Shown here piece by piece: positions 26,379 to 33,818 of a stretch of DNA of 64,000 nucleotides (its first letter is position 1; every line of letters begins with the position of its first letter). Made by a program: the position numbers and the translations under genes. The DNA comes from Oscillospiraceae bacterium. GTDB taxonomy: Bacteria > Bacillota > Clostridia > Oscillospirales > JAAYXM01. Where the stretch lies: the NCBI GenBank assembly GCA_017421025.1, contig JAFQME010000031.1, positions 62,001-126,000 on the forward strand, in the 5' to 3' direction. Under the pieces are notes generated by a model. It did not search any database, was not told where the DNA came from, and saw only the letters and a list, made by a program, of their open reading frames with translations.

Positions 26379-26641
26379 AACCGAAAGAAGGACTGTTATT
26401 GCGTGAACTGGACGGCACCGCTATTGTAGTTGCGACCGGCGCAGCCATCAGCGAGTTTTCCGGACTCATCACGCTCAATCAAACCGGCACATTCCTTTGG
26501 CGACGCTTGGAACAGGGCGCAACCGAAGAGGAATTGATTGCCGCACTTCTCGCAGAATATGAAATCAGCGAAGAAATTGCACGCAAAGACGTGCAGGCGT
26601 TTGTTGCCCGTGCAAAGGATGCGGGACTTTTAGAAGATTAG
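26375..26641 (+). CDS. PqqD-like peptide-recognition protein (RRE)
   Basis: PqqD-family proteins are small winged-helix chaperones that bind leader peptides and hand them to modifying enzymes. The 88 residues fit the family well: LLRELDGTAIVVA, the hallmark ITLNQTGTFLWRRLEQGATEEELIAALLAEYEI and a C-terminal helix VQAFVARAKDAGLLED. No radical-SAM enzyme, cyclase or peptidase accompanies it, so it does not belong to a PQQ or lasso pathway. Its start overlaps the kinase stop, implying a stoichiometric complex. Candidate ligands are the 35-residue peptide at 14485-14592 and the C-terminal tails of the two surface proteins just upstream; this is inference. Confidence 0.9.
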   Translation: MKPKEGLLLRELDGTAIVVATGAAISEFSGLITLNQTGTFLWRRLEQGATEEELIAALLAEYEISEEIARKDVQAFVARAKDAGLLED

Positions 26642-26652
26642 AGGAAAGATAC

Positions 26653-27369
26653 ATGCACAAGGCAGAGCAAAAAACTCAAACCCTGTCCTTCTGGGCACGT
26701 GTGCTCAGATTTGTGTCAGAGTTTACCGCAAAGCAAATCGGCATCGTTTTGGTGGTCGGTGTGCTTTGTGCTGCCTTGGGATATACTGCAACCATGACCT
26801 TTGCGAAGCCGCTTTATTCTTCCACCGTGACGATTGCGGTGATGAATGAGCGTGGCTCCAAAGTGTCTCATATCCAAAACCTCTCGGTTTGTTATCAGCT
26901 TGCCAAGACCCTTGCTGCGGCAGGGCGGAATCAGGAAGCGGCGGCAAAGACCATTGAACGCATGGAGCTTTCGATGGAGCCGAGAGAACTTCTCTCCAAA
27001 ATCCGTGTGTCCAGAAGGGAAAAGACCATGCTGGTGCGTGTGCGTGCCATGGACACCGATCCGGAACTGGCACAGCAGATTGCAGAGGTTTATACCGAGG
27101 AGATGCTTGAGGTTTTGGGCGAGACTCTGTTTATTTACAACGCACCCCGTCTGCACGGCCCCTCGCTTGCCAAAAGCATCGGCGGACTGCGGCAGAACTC
27201 GTTTGTGTGCGGATTGCTTGGTTGTTTTGCAGCGCTTTGGGTGTTCTACCGCCGTCACCGTCGGGACCGCACCATCAAGGTTGCAAAGGACCTTGCGCCG
27301 TTTGAAAAACCGGTCATCGGTGAGATTACAGTGATTCGTGGCGCCTCACGGCAAGGAGGTGCGGCATGA
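26653..27369 (+). CDS. Wzz/CapA-like membrane protein 1
   Basis: The 238-residue protein has two membrane segments, IGIVLVVGVLCAALGYTATM near residue 40 and FVCGLLGCFAALWVFYR near residue 190, enclosing an extracellular helical domain (LYSSTVTIAVMN...PELAQQIAEVYTEEML). This is the topology of Wzz/CapA chain-length and kinase-adaptor proteins of surface polysaccharide assembly. The cytoplasmic tail (FEKPVIGEITVIRG) lacks a P-loop, so it is not a fused tyrosine kinase. It follows the PqqD-like gene by 11 bases and overlaps the next, related gene by 4 bases. Confidence 0.78.
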   Translation: MHKAEQKTQTLSFWARVLRFVSEFTAKQIGIVLVVGVLCAALGYTATMTFAKPLYSSTVTIAVMNERGSKVSHIQNLSVCYQLAKTLAAAGRNQEAAAKTIERMELSMEPRELLSKIRVSRREKTMLVRVRAMDTDPELAQQIAEVYTEEMLEVLGETLFIYNAPRLHGPSLAKSIGGLRQNSFVCGLLGCFAALWVFYRRHRRDRTIKVAKDLAPFEKPVIGEITVIRGASRQGGAA

Positions 27370-28049
27370 TTGCTCGGAAATTAAAACAACTTCAAGCGAA
27401 ATTGGAGCTTTTGTGGTTCCGCAGATGGCTGATTTTATCAATCACTTTGTTGGGTGCGGTGTTGGGCTTTGCGGTCTCTGCTTTTTTGGTGACACCGCAG
27501 TACACTGCAGAAAATGAGTTGTATTTCAGTGCATATACCGTGAATTATCACAAGACCATCAGTGACCAGCAACTGGAAAACTCCCGTGGTCTTGCAGAAT
27601 CGTATTCGGTCTATATGAAAGAGGCGTTTCTTTTGGAACGTGCCGAGAAAAGCCAGCCGTACACGCTCTCAAAGCACTATACGGCAGGTGAGCTTGGGCG
27701 TGCCATTGACATCCGGGTAGACAGCGATGCGAATGTCATTTTCTTCCGTGTCACCACAGAAAACCCCATGGATTCCAAGTTGATTTGTGATTTTTACAGC
27801 GAATTCTCCATGCGTGAGATTGTGGAACTCACCGGGGTTGGTTCGTATGAAATTTTCAACGAAACCAAACTCCCCGAGAAACCCTCGTTCCCCAACCCGA
27901 TTTTGTTCACTTTGCTCGGGGCGCTCCTTGCGTTTGCGTTGGTAGTGTCCTATGCCCTCAAAGTGCGGCAGAAGATTTATGAGGAAAAAGACATCAAAAC
28001 GCTGATTCCGAAGAGTATTATCGTGGCGTGTGTGCCGGAATTCAAATAA
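27366..28049 (+). CDS. Wzz/CapA-like membrane protein 2
   Basis: This 227-residue protein has the same topology as its neighbour: WLILSITLLGAVLGFAVSAFLV near residue 30, an extracellular domain containing YTAENELYFSAYTVNYHKTISDQQLENSRGLAESYSVYM and ITTENPMDSKLICDFYSEFS-like segments, and a second membrane segment preceded by PEKPSFPNPILFTLLGALLAFALVVSYAL. The Pro-rich motif before the second segment is the hallmark of Wzz/CapA families. No Walker box and no Tyr cluster is present at the C-terminus. Two such adaptors without an adjacent CapB-type tyrosine kinase is unusual; the only kinase in the operon is HprK-like. Confidence 0.8.
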   Translation: MIARKLKQLQAKLELLWFRRWLILSITLLGAVLGFAVSAFLVTPQYTAENELYFSAYTVNYHKTISDQQLENSRGLAESYSVYMKEAFLLERAEKSQPYTLSKHYTAGELGRAIDIRVDSDANVIFFRVTTENPMDSKLICDFYSEFSMREIVELTGVGSYEIFNETKLPEKPSFPNPILFTLLGALLAFALVVSYALKVRQKIYEEKDIKTLIPKSIIVACVPEFK

Positions 28050-28064
28050 GAAAGGGGTTTGTGT

Positions 28065-29198
28065 ATGACACGTGAAGCCGAATATCTCATCCGTTGTGTT
28101 TCCGCCGTCATGCACCAAACATCTGCCCCCACTCCGCCCGAGGGTCTGGATTGGAAAGACCTGACCCGCCTTGCGGCGCAGCAGAGTATGGCGAATCTCT
28201 TGTGCTATGCGGTGGAGGGGCTGGAGCTTCCGCCTGAGGTGGCAGAAAAACTCCGTGAACTGAAAAACAAAGCGATTCTGCGTGAGGCAACGCAGGAAAT
28301 GGAACTCCGTGCTATTCGTGCGGCGTTCAGCGAAAAAGGAATCCGATTCATGCCGCTCAAAGGGGTGTTCCTCAAAACCCTCTACCCACGCCCGGATTTG
28401 CGTGTGATGAGCGATATTGACATTTTGTTTGACGCAAACGACCGTGATGCGGTACAGGAAAGCATGGTTTCTTTGGGGTATACCGTGAAGGACTTTGCCC
28501 TCGGTGTCACCGATGTGTATCAAAAAGCACCGATCATGAACCTGGAGATGCACACCGAATTGGTGGACCATCCCGAGCGTTGGCGCAAGCACTTTGCGCA
28601 TATTTGGGACGCTGCGACTTTGACAGGTACTTGTGAATTCGCCATGTCCCACGAGGATTTTTATGTGTTCTTCTTAGCGCACCTGGTGAAGCACTATGCG
28701 AATTGCGGCACGGGTGTGCGCTCAATTCTGGACCTTTGGGTCTGTCGACATAAAATCCCTTATGATGAGGCGGTCGTATCTGCCCGCTTGGAAGAACTCG
28801 GGATTTTGGAGTTTGTTCGAAACATTGAGGCGCTCGCTGAGGTTTGGTTTGGCGAGGGGACCGCTACTCCGCTTCTTGAGGAGATTGGGGAGTTCATTTT
28901 GTCGGGCGGTACGTTTGGAAACCGTACCACTGCCGCAATGGCACGAGGGACAAAAGGCGACTATTTTCTGCGTCGGTTGTTCCTGCGCCGGGAAGTCATG
29001 GAAGGGGTTTACCCGATTTTGAAAAAGGCGCCGATTCTCCTGCCTGCGTGTTGGGCGCATCGGTTTGTAAAAAAGATTTTTCGTCCGGGACTGATCTCGG
29101 ATGAAATTCATATCCTTGCGACTGCGGACGGGGACAAAGCCGCCGCACTCCAGGCATTCCACAAACGTGCAGGACTTTCGGAAACATATGATGAATAA
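28065..29198 (+). CDS. NTP_transf_5-type nucleotidyltransferase
   Basis: The 377-residue protein carries the core of this nucleotidyltransferase family: FMPLKGVFLKTLYPRPDLRVMSDIDILFD (around residues 98-126, with the metal-binding DID) and LEMHTELVDHP further on, embedded in long helices. Family members are found with HprK-like kinases and PqqD-like proteins in lasso-peptide and exopolysaccharide loci; the nucleotidylated target is generally undefined. I use the ATG at 28065 with AAAGGGG 7 bases upstream; a TTG 6 bases earlier is less likely. It is the last gene before a strong bidirectional terminator, so it completes the 23980-29198 transcription unit. Confidence 0.82.
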   Translation: MTREAEYLIRCVSAVMHQTSAPTPPEGLDWKDLTRLAAQQSMANLLCYAVEGLELPPEVAEKLRELKNKAILREATQEMELRAIRAAFSEKGIRFMPLKGVFLKTLYPRPDLRVMSDIDILFDANDRDAVQESMVSLGYTVKDFALGVTDVYQKAPIMNLEMHTELVDHPERWRKHFAHIWDAATLTGTCEFAMSHEDFYVFFLAHLVKHYANCGTGVRSILDLWVCRHKIPYDEAVVSARLEELGILEFVRNIEALAEVWFGEGTATPLLEEIGEFILSGGTFGNRTTAAMARGTKGDYFLRRLFLRREVMEGVYPILKKAPILLPACWAHRFVKKIFRPGLISDEIHILATADGDKAAALQAFHKRAGLSETYDE

Positions 29199-29223
29199 AG
29201 GTTCGCATTTTTGTATTTGCATT

Positions 29224-29261
29224 AAAAAACTCGGTCATACGTCAGTATGACCGAGTTTTTT
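29224..29261. terminator. Bidirectional terminator
   Basis: A 17-base-pair stem (29224-29240 with 29245-29261, loop GTCA) begins with A6 and ends with T6, so it can stop transcripts from both the nucleotidyltransferase gene and uxaC, which converge on it. Confidence 0.95.
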
Positions 29262-29308
29262 GTTCATGCTGATGCTCCAAGCTGCACTGCACCGTAAAGG
29301 TGCACTTT

Positions 29309-30694
29309 TTACTGTCCGAAATAGGAGCACGCATTGTTGTAGCAAATATCATTCACAATCTTTCCGAGGTAGGGAAGATGGTTGGGGAGCAGCCCATCTT
29401 CCGCCCAAGTCCCAAGCAGATTGCAGAGCACACGGCGGAAATACTCATGGCGTGCGTAGGAAAGGAAACTGCGGGAGTCGGTCAGCATCCCGATAAACGA
29501 GGAGAGGATGCCTGTGTTGGCAAAGGCGGTGAGGTGTGCCTCAATCCCTTCTTTGTGGTCGTTAAACCACCATGCCGAGCCCACTTGGAGTTTGGAGCGA
29601 ATGTTCCCCTCCTGGAATGAGCCGCAAAGGGTCATCAGCCGTGTGGTGTCAGCCGGATTGAGGGGGTAGAGAATGGTTTTGGGCAGTGTACCTTTTTTTG
29701 CAAGTCCGTCGAGGAGTGCAACCAAAGACTTGGAGGAAATGGAGGCGCCAATCGCATCGCCGCCCATATCCACGCCCCGACGCTCAAAGAGTGCGGTGTT
29801 TAAGTTGCGGGTCACACACAAATGGAGCTGCATGGTAAAGCCATGGCGGCAGTACAATTCTCCGAGGAAAAAGGTGAGTTCGGTTTGGTAGCAGTTGTAC
29901 TCATAATCCGAAAGGGGTTCCCCTTTCAATATTTTTTGCAGAGCGGTTTCTGCGATGATTGCGTCACGGCAGGTAAAGTCGGGTGCGTCCATCGACTGGT
30001 CAGCAAGGACACAGCCGTGTTCTGCGAAATATGCCGCACGAGAAGAGAGGGTTGCTTTCAAATCCTCCATGCAGGAAAGGTCGGGATTCAACTTGCGGAG
30101 ATACTCGGCACAGCCGGGAAGCTCCGGATGCAGGACACGGTCGGTGCGAAAGGTGGGGAGAATCTGTACTTCGGGAAATTCGGTCTTTAACTTCCGATGC
30201 ACTTCAAGGGAATCAATCGGGTCATCTGTGGTGCAAATTTTCTTGACGTTGCTTTTTACAATCAGACTTCGTACCCGCATTTCCTCTCGTAGCAGTCGGG
30301 CATTTGCGGTCTCCCAAATCTCTTGGGCTGTGTCGGGCGTGAGCAGTGTGTCGATGCCAAAATACCGCAAGAGCTCCAGATTCGACCAATGATAGAGGGG
30401 ATTTCCGATGGCACGGGAGATGGTGTCCGCCCAATGGAAGAACTTCTCTTTCGGGTCGGCATTCCCTGTGACAAATTGTTCCGGCACACCGTTTGCCCGC
30501 ATCAGACGCCATTTGTAATGGTCGTCCATGAGCCATGCGTGCGTGATGGTGGGAAAACGAGTGTTTTCCAAGATTTGTTGCGGATCCAAATGACAGTGAT
30601 AGTCAAAAATCGGTGCAGATTCTGCGTAGTCGTGATAGAGTGCCCGTGCGGTTTTATTCTGCAACAAAAAGTCATCGGTGATAAATGTTTTCAT
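29309..30694 (-). CDS. uxaC: Uronate (glucuronate/galacturonate) isomerase
   Basis: UxaC converts D-glucuronate to D-fructuronate (or galacturonate to tagaturonate) in the cytoplasm. The 461-residue protein has the amidohydrolase-like metal motif FDYHCHLDPQQI, then HYKWRLMRANG, the DDPIDSLEVH segment, MQLHLCVTRNLN and GSAWWFNDHKEGI, all typical of the family. I start at the ATG at 30694 because GGGGAG lies 6 bases upstream and the protein then begins MKTFITDDFLL as in relatives; the open frame runs 25 codons further up but that part overlaps the promoter. It is transcribed alone, divergent from an AraC regulator. The UxuB-type SDR that could take the product lies 31 kb away at 61799. Confidence 0.95.
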   Translation of the reverse strand: MKTFITDDFLLQNKTARALYHDYAESAPIFDYHCHLDPQQILENTRFPTITHAWLMDDHYKWRLMRANGVPEQFVTGNADPKEKFFHWADTISRAIGNPLYHWSNLELLRYFGIDTLLTPDTAQEIWETANARLLREEMRVRSLIVKSNVKKICTTDDPIDSLEVHRKLKTEFPEVQILPTFRTDRVLHPELPGCAEYLRKLNPDLSCMEDLKATLSSRAAYFAEHGCVLADQSMDAPDFTCRDAIIAETALQKILKGEPLSDYEYNCYQTELTFFLGELYCRHGFTMQLHLCVTRNLNTALFERRGVDMGGDAIGASISSKSLVALLDGLAKKGTLPKTILYPLNPADTTRLMTLCGSFQEGNIRSKLQVGSAWWFNDHKEGIEAHLTAFANTGILSSFIGMLTDSRSFLSYARHEYFRRVLCNLLGTWAEDGLLPNHLPYLGKIVNDICYNNACSYFGQ

Positions 30695-30756
30695 GAGAAA
30701 CTCCCCAAAATTCGTTGTTTTCTGTCTCAATCGTACCGCAAAAGCAGAATCCTTGG

Positions 30757-30785
30757 AATATGGAGACATGACAAAGATATGTCAA
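30757..30785 (-). promoter_or_regulatory. Promoter of uxaC
   Basis: On the minus strand a perfect -35 TTGACA (30780-30785), 17 bases, and -10 CATATT (30757-30762). Confidence 0.7.
30769..30784. promoter_or_regulatory. Inverted repeat in the uxaC/araC-type intergenic region
   Basis: TGACA-AAGATA-TGTCA overlaps the uxaC -35 box and lies about 16 bases upstream of the regulator's likely -35. A site for the divergently encoded AraC-type protein is a reasonable guess. Confidence 0.4.
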
Positions 30786-30799
30786 TTTTTAACCAGATA

Positions 30800-30828
30800 C
30801 AGACAAATTCGGGAAAGTGGTGTATAAT
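30800..30828 (+). promoter_or_regulatory. Promoter of the AraC-type regulator
   Basis: TATAAT (30823-30828) with CAGACA (30800-30805, 4 of 6 to TTGACA) 17 bases upstream. The leader is short, about 13 bases to the TTG start. Confidence 0.55.
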
Positions 30829-30847
30829 CAAATCGGGAGGTGTTTTC

Positions 30848-31663
30848 TTGGAGCAGTCTTATTTGTTTGAAATGATTGAAAAGGCGGATGTTTCCCTGCG
30901 TGCCCGCAACATGATTCACCATCCTGCGGGATACGCACAAGAAAAGCACATTTCGGATTTCGATGTGCTTTACACACTGTCGGGCAAGCATTTCTTCCGA
31001 GTGAATGGAAAGGAATACGTTTGCTATCCGGGAGATGTCCTGTTGCTTGCGCCCAATACCATGCTTTCGGTGCGGTGCGAGGAGCCGTCCGACCAGTATT
31101 ACTGCCATTTCACCATCGGAATGGGTGAGGAGTATGAGGTGGTGGGTGATTTTTGCGAGCATCGCTTACCCGAGAGTTGTCGGGGGCTGGCGCAACTGTA
31201 TCGGGAACACTTCGAACTATCCAACAAAGAGGAATCCCCGTTGATTTCTTCGGTGAGCATGATTTTCAAACTTTTCATTATTGAACTGTTGCGTGCTGAC
31301 CCGAGAAGTCATATTTCCTTTGAATCTCTGACAGCACCGGAAAAACCCAAGGCACTCTTCGAGATTCTGCATGAAATCCATGAGCATTTGACCGAGAACA
31401 TCACGGTTGAGTCACTGGCGGAAATCGCAGGCTTTCACCCAAGTTATTTCAGCCGTTACTTTAAGCGGTATATGGGAATGTCGCCTGTGCGCTATATTTC
31501 CGAGCAGAAAATGAACCTCGCAAAACATATGGTTTCCACCACCGAAAAACCGCTCGGGGAAATTGCGGAAACACTTGGCTTTCCTGACCAATTCTCCTTT
31601 TCCAAAAAATTCAAGGACCGATTTGGTGTCTCGCCATCGGAATTTCGGAAAATTCGGATTTAA
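30848..31663 (+). CDS. AraC-family transcriptional regulator with cupin sensor domain
   Basis: The 271-residue protein has an N-terminal cupin-like sugar-sensing half (FRVNGKEYVCYPGDVLLLAPN) and a C-terminal double helix-turn-helix of AraC type: ITVESLAEIAGFHPSYFSRYFKRYMGMSPVRYISEQKMNLAKHM and KPLGEIAETLGFPDQFSFSKKFKDRFGVSPSEFRK. The start is a TTG at 30848 with GGGAGG 7 bases upstream; no ATG or GTG lies in frame at a better place, and the next Met is MIEKAD. It sits head-to-head with uxaC and probably switches it in response to a hexuronate or an oligomer. Confidence 0.9.
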   Translation: MEQSYLFEMIEKADVSLRARNMIHHPAGYAQEKHISDFDVLYTLSGKHFFRVNGKEYVCYPGDVLLLAPNTMLSVRCEEPSDQYYCHFTIGMGEEYEVVGDFCEHRLPESCRGLAQLYREHFELSNKEESPLISSVSMIFKLFIIELLRADPRSHISFESLTAPEKPKALFEILHEIHEHLTENITVESLAEIAGFHPSYFSRYFKRYMGMSPVRYISEQKMNLAKHMVSTTEKPLGEIAETLGFPDQFSFSKKFKDRFGVSPSEFRKIRI

Positions 31664-31664
31664 G

Positions 31665-31698
31665 AAAAAACCTTGGAAGAATTCTTCCAAGGTTTTTT
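31665..31698. terminator. Bidirectional terminator, perfect palindrome
   Basis: A 34-base palindrome beginning A6 and ending T6 lies between the converging AraC-type gene and hydE; its last base touches the hydE stop codon. Confidence 0.95.
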
Positions 31699-32687
31699 TA
31701 GCGTTTGACATCGCCACGGTCGACAACAATACGGTAGCCTGCGGCTTCCACTTGAGCTTTGAGCAGGTCGAGTTGTTCCGCATTTTCTGCGCCGGTGTGG
31801 AGTTTGTTGTTATAAAGCGTATAGCGAGCCCGTGCGTCTTCGGGGGAGAGGTTTGGCATCACAACATTTGCCCCTGCTTTCAGCCCCAACTCACGCCCTT
31901 TTGGATGGAGGGTGCCAAGCGCTGTGGTTGCCGGGATGAGCGCATGGGGAAAGAGAATGCGGGAGAGCGCAACCGTGCGTAAGGTGAGGTCCAAATCACC
32001 TGCCGCTTCTGCTGCAAACGGGGTGTCACAATGCGGCAAAAACGGACCAATTCCAATCATATCGGGCTGAAGCTCGGAAAGAAATGCAAAATCTTCTGCC
32101 AAATGCTCCAAGGTTTGCCCGGGGGAGCCGACCATGAATCCGCTCCCTACCTGATAGCCGATTTCTTTCAGCGCAAACAGACAGTCTTTCCGGGTTTCCA
32201 GCGTCACATCTGCAGGGTGAAGCTGTGCGTAATGCGTCGGGATTGCGGTTTCATGCCGCAACAGATAGCGATCCGCTCCCGCATCAAACCAAGCTTTGTA
32301 GGTGGATTTCGGCTGCTCACCGAGCGAAAGGGTGACTGCACGGTCCGGATGTGCGGTTTTTAAGTCCTCCACGAGTTTGCACACGGTGGTTTCGTTGAAA
32401 AACGGGTCCTCCCCGCCTTGGAGAACAACCGTGCGAAAGCCCAGGTCGTACCCGTGATTTGCACAGAGTAAGATTTCTTCAGGGCTCAAGCGATAACGCT
32501 TGGCGTTGGGATTTCCTGCCCGAATCCCGCAGTACAGACAGTTTCGTTTGCAGAAATTGCTGATTTCAATCAGCCCTCGGATGTAAACATCCTGTCCGTA
32601 GACGGTGCGGCGGACTTGGTCGGCACGGGCGAGCAGAGAATCGTCCTCACCACGGAGCAGAGAGAGAAGGGTATTACGGTCCATCAT
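31698..32687 (-). CDS. hydE: [FeFe]-hydrogenase H-cluster maturase HydE (radical SAM)
   Basis: HydE is one of three maturases (with HydF, HydG) that build the 2Fe subcluster of HydA. The 329-residue protein has the radical-SAM motif CKRNCLYCGIR (CX3CX2C), the ISNFC lead-in, LQGGEDPFF, LSLGEQ and RHETAIPTHYAQLHP, plus GFMVGSPGQT, all as in HydE. The second iron-sulfur site of some HydE proteins (CX7CX2C near the C-terminus) is absent, as in many family members. ATGATG at its start overlaps the mnmA stop and is preceded by GGAGGT, so it is co-transcribed with mnmA. HydA is 24 kb away; hydF and hydG are not in the window. Confidence 0.93.
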   Translation of the reverse strand: MMDRNTLLSLLRGEDDSLLARADQVRRTVYGQDVYIRGLIEISNFCKRNCLYCGIRAGNPNAKRYRLSPEEILLCANHGYDLGFRTVVLQGGEDPFFNETTVCKLVEDLKTAHPDRAVTLSLGEQPKSTYKAWFDAGADRYLLRHETAIPTHYAQLHPADVTLETRKDCLFALKEIGYQVGSGFMVGSPGQTLEHLAEDFAFLSELQPDMIGIGPFLPHCDTPFAAEAAGDLDLTLRTVALSRILFPHALIPATTALGTLHPKGRELGLKAGANVVMPNLSPEDARARYTLYNNKLHTGAENAEQLDLLKAQVEAAGYRIVVDRGDVKR

Positions 32688-33727
32688 TTGATCGTACCTC
32701 CACCCACAACGGTGTCCCCGTCATAAAAGACCACCGCTTGCCCACGTGCAATCGCACGCTGTGGCTCGTCAAATTCCACACGCACGGTGTCCGCATCGGT
32801 CATTTGAACCGTTGCCCACTGCTCGGGCTGTTTGTAGCGGATGCGAGCTTTGACACGGATGGGTGCCTCGGGGGGATCAACAGAGATCCAATTTAAGTCA
32901 TCTGCGGTGAGTACAGAAGAAAACAAGTCACGGTTCAGGCCCAGCACCACACGGTTTTCCGCCAATTCTTTTCGACACACGTACATGGGCTGCGGCAGGG
33001 CAAGCCCTAAGCCTTTGCGCTGACCCACCGTGTAGTGGATGATGCCCTTGTGAGTGCCGAGCACATTCCCGGAGAGGTCCACAAACTCGCCCTCGGGGTA
33101 GGTTTCCCCTGTGGTACGCTCGATAAAGCCTGCATAATCCCCGTCCGGAACAAAGCAAATGTCTTGGCTGTCACGCTTTTTTGCGTTGAGAAAGCCGTTG
33201 GATTCCGCAAGCTCACGCACTTGTGTTTTGGTCATGGCGCCGAGCGGGAAGAGGGTGCGGGAGAGTTCTTTTTGGGTCATGCGATAGAGGACATAGCTTT
33301 GGTCCTTGGTCAGATCAGCGGCTTTTTTGAGGAGATAGCGCCCGTTTTCCGCACGTTCAATCCGGGCATAATGCCCGGTGGCAAGATGGGAGATACCGAG
33401 CTTGTCGGCACGATCCAACAGAGCGGAAAATTTGAGATGGCGGTTACATTCGATACACGGGTTTGGGGTTGCGCCGTTTTGATAGGCTTCGATAAACTTC
33501 CCGATCACACAACGGGAGAACTCCTCCTGCAAATCAAAGACGTGGAACGGGATTTCAAGCCGTGCCGCAATCGCACGTGCGTCCTCCACATCGTCGCTTG
33601 ATCCGCAGGCGGGGTTTTGATGCAGAATCATGATTCCACCCTGCAAGTCGTAGCCTTGATTCAAAAGAAGCTGTGCGGCAACCGAACTGTCCACGCCGCC
33701 GCTCATAGCAATCAAAATCGAATTCAT
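32684..33727 (-). CDS. mnmA: tRNA-specific 2-thiouridylase MnmA
   Basis: MnmA thiolates U34 of tRNA-Lys, -Glu and -Gln using sulfur from a persulfide relay. The 347-residue protein has the ATP-pyrophosphatase PP-loop MSGGVDSS, the first catalytic cysteine in NPCIECNRHLKF, the TGHYARIE segment, the second cysteine in KRDSQDICFVPDGDYAGFIE, and IIHYTVGQRKGLGLALPQPMYV. It starts at the ATG at 33727 with AGGAGT 8 bases upstream, behind the promoter at 33757-33785. Length and motifs are standard. Confidence 0.96.
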   Translation of the reverse strand: MNSILIAMSGGVDSSVAAQLLLNQGYDLQGGIMILHQNPACGSSDDVEDARAIAARLEIPFHVFDLQEEFSRCVIGKFIEAYQNGATPNPCIECNRHLKFSALLDRADKLGISHLATGHYARIERAENGRYLLKKAADLTKDQSYVLYRMTQKELSRTLFPLGAMTKTQVRELAESNGFLNAKKRDSQDICFVPDGDYAGFIERTTGETYPEGEFVDLSGNVLGTHKGIIHYTVGQRKGLGLALPQPMYVCRKELAENRVVLGLNRDLFSSVLTADDLNWISVDPPEAPIRVKARIRYKQPEQWATVQMTDADTVRVEFDEPQRAIARGQAVVFYDGDTVVGGGTIK

Positions 33728-33756
33728 AACAAATACTCCTGTTTTGGTCTGTTTTA

Positions 33757-33785
33757 ATCTTACCTTTCTTGCTTGAATCTGTCAA
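33757..33785 (-). promoter_or_regulatory. Promoter of mnmA-hydE
   Basis: On the minus strand TTGACA (33780-33785), 17 bases, TAAGAT (33757-33762). It overlaps the divergent promoter at 33773-33801, so the two cannot easily be occupied together. Confidence 0.75.
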
Positions 33786-33801
33786 GCGGACATGATATGA
33801 T
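33773..33801 (+). promoter_or_regulatory. Promoter of the SGNH hydrolase gene
   Basis: TTGAAT (33773-33778), 17 bases, TATGAT (33796-33801) with TGA before the -10 (extended). Confidence 0.7.
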
Positions 33802-33818
33802 AAACGTGAGGTGAGTAT

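Noticed and set aside
25668-29198. Complete lasso-peptide or PQQ gene cluster
   Set aside because: Kinase, PqqD-like and nucleotidyltransferase are present, but no asparagine-synthetase-like cyclase, transglutaminase-like peptidase, PqqA or PqqE is found in the window.
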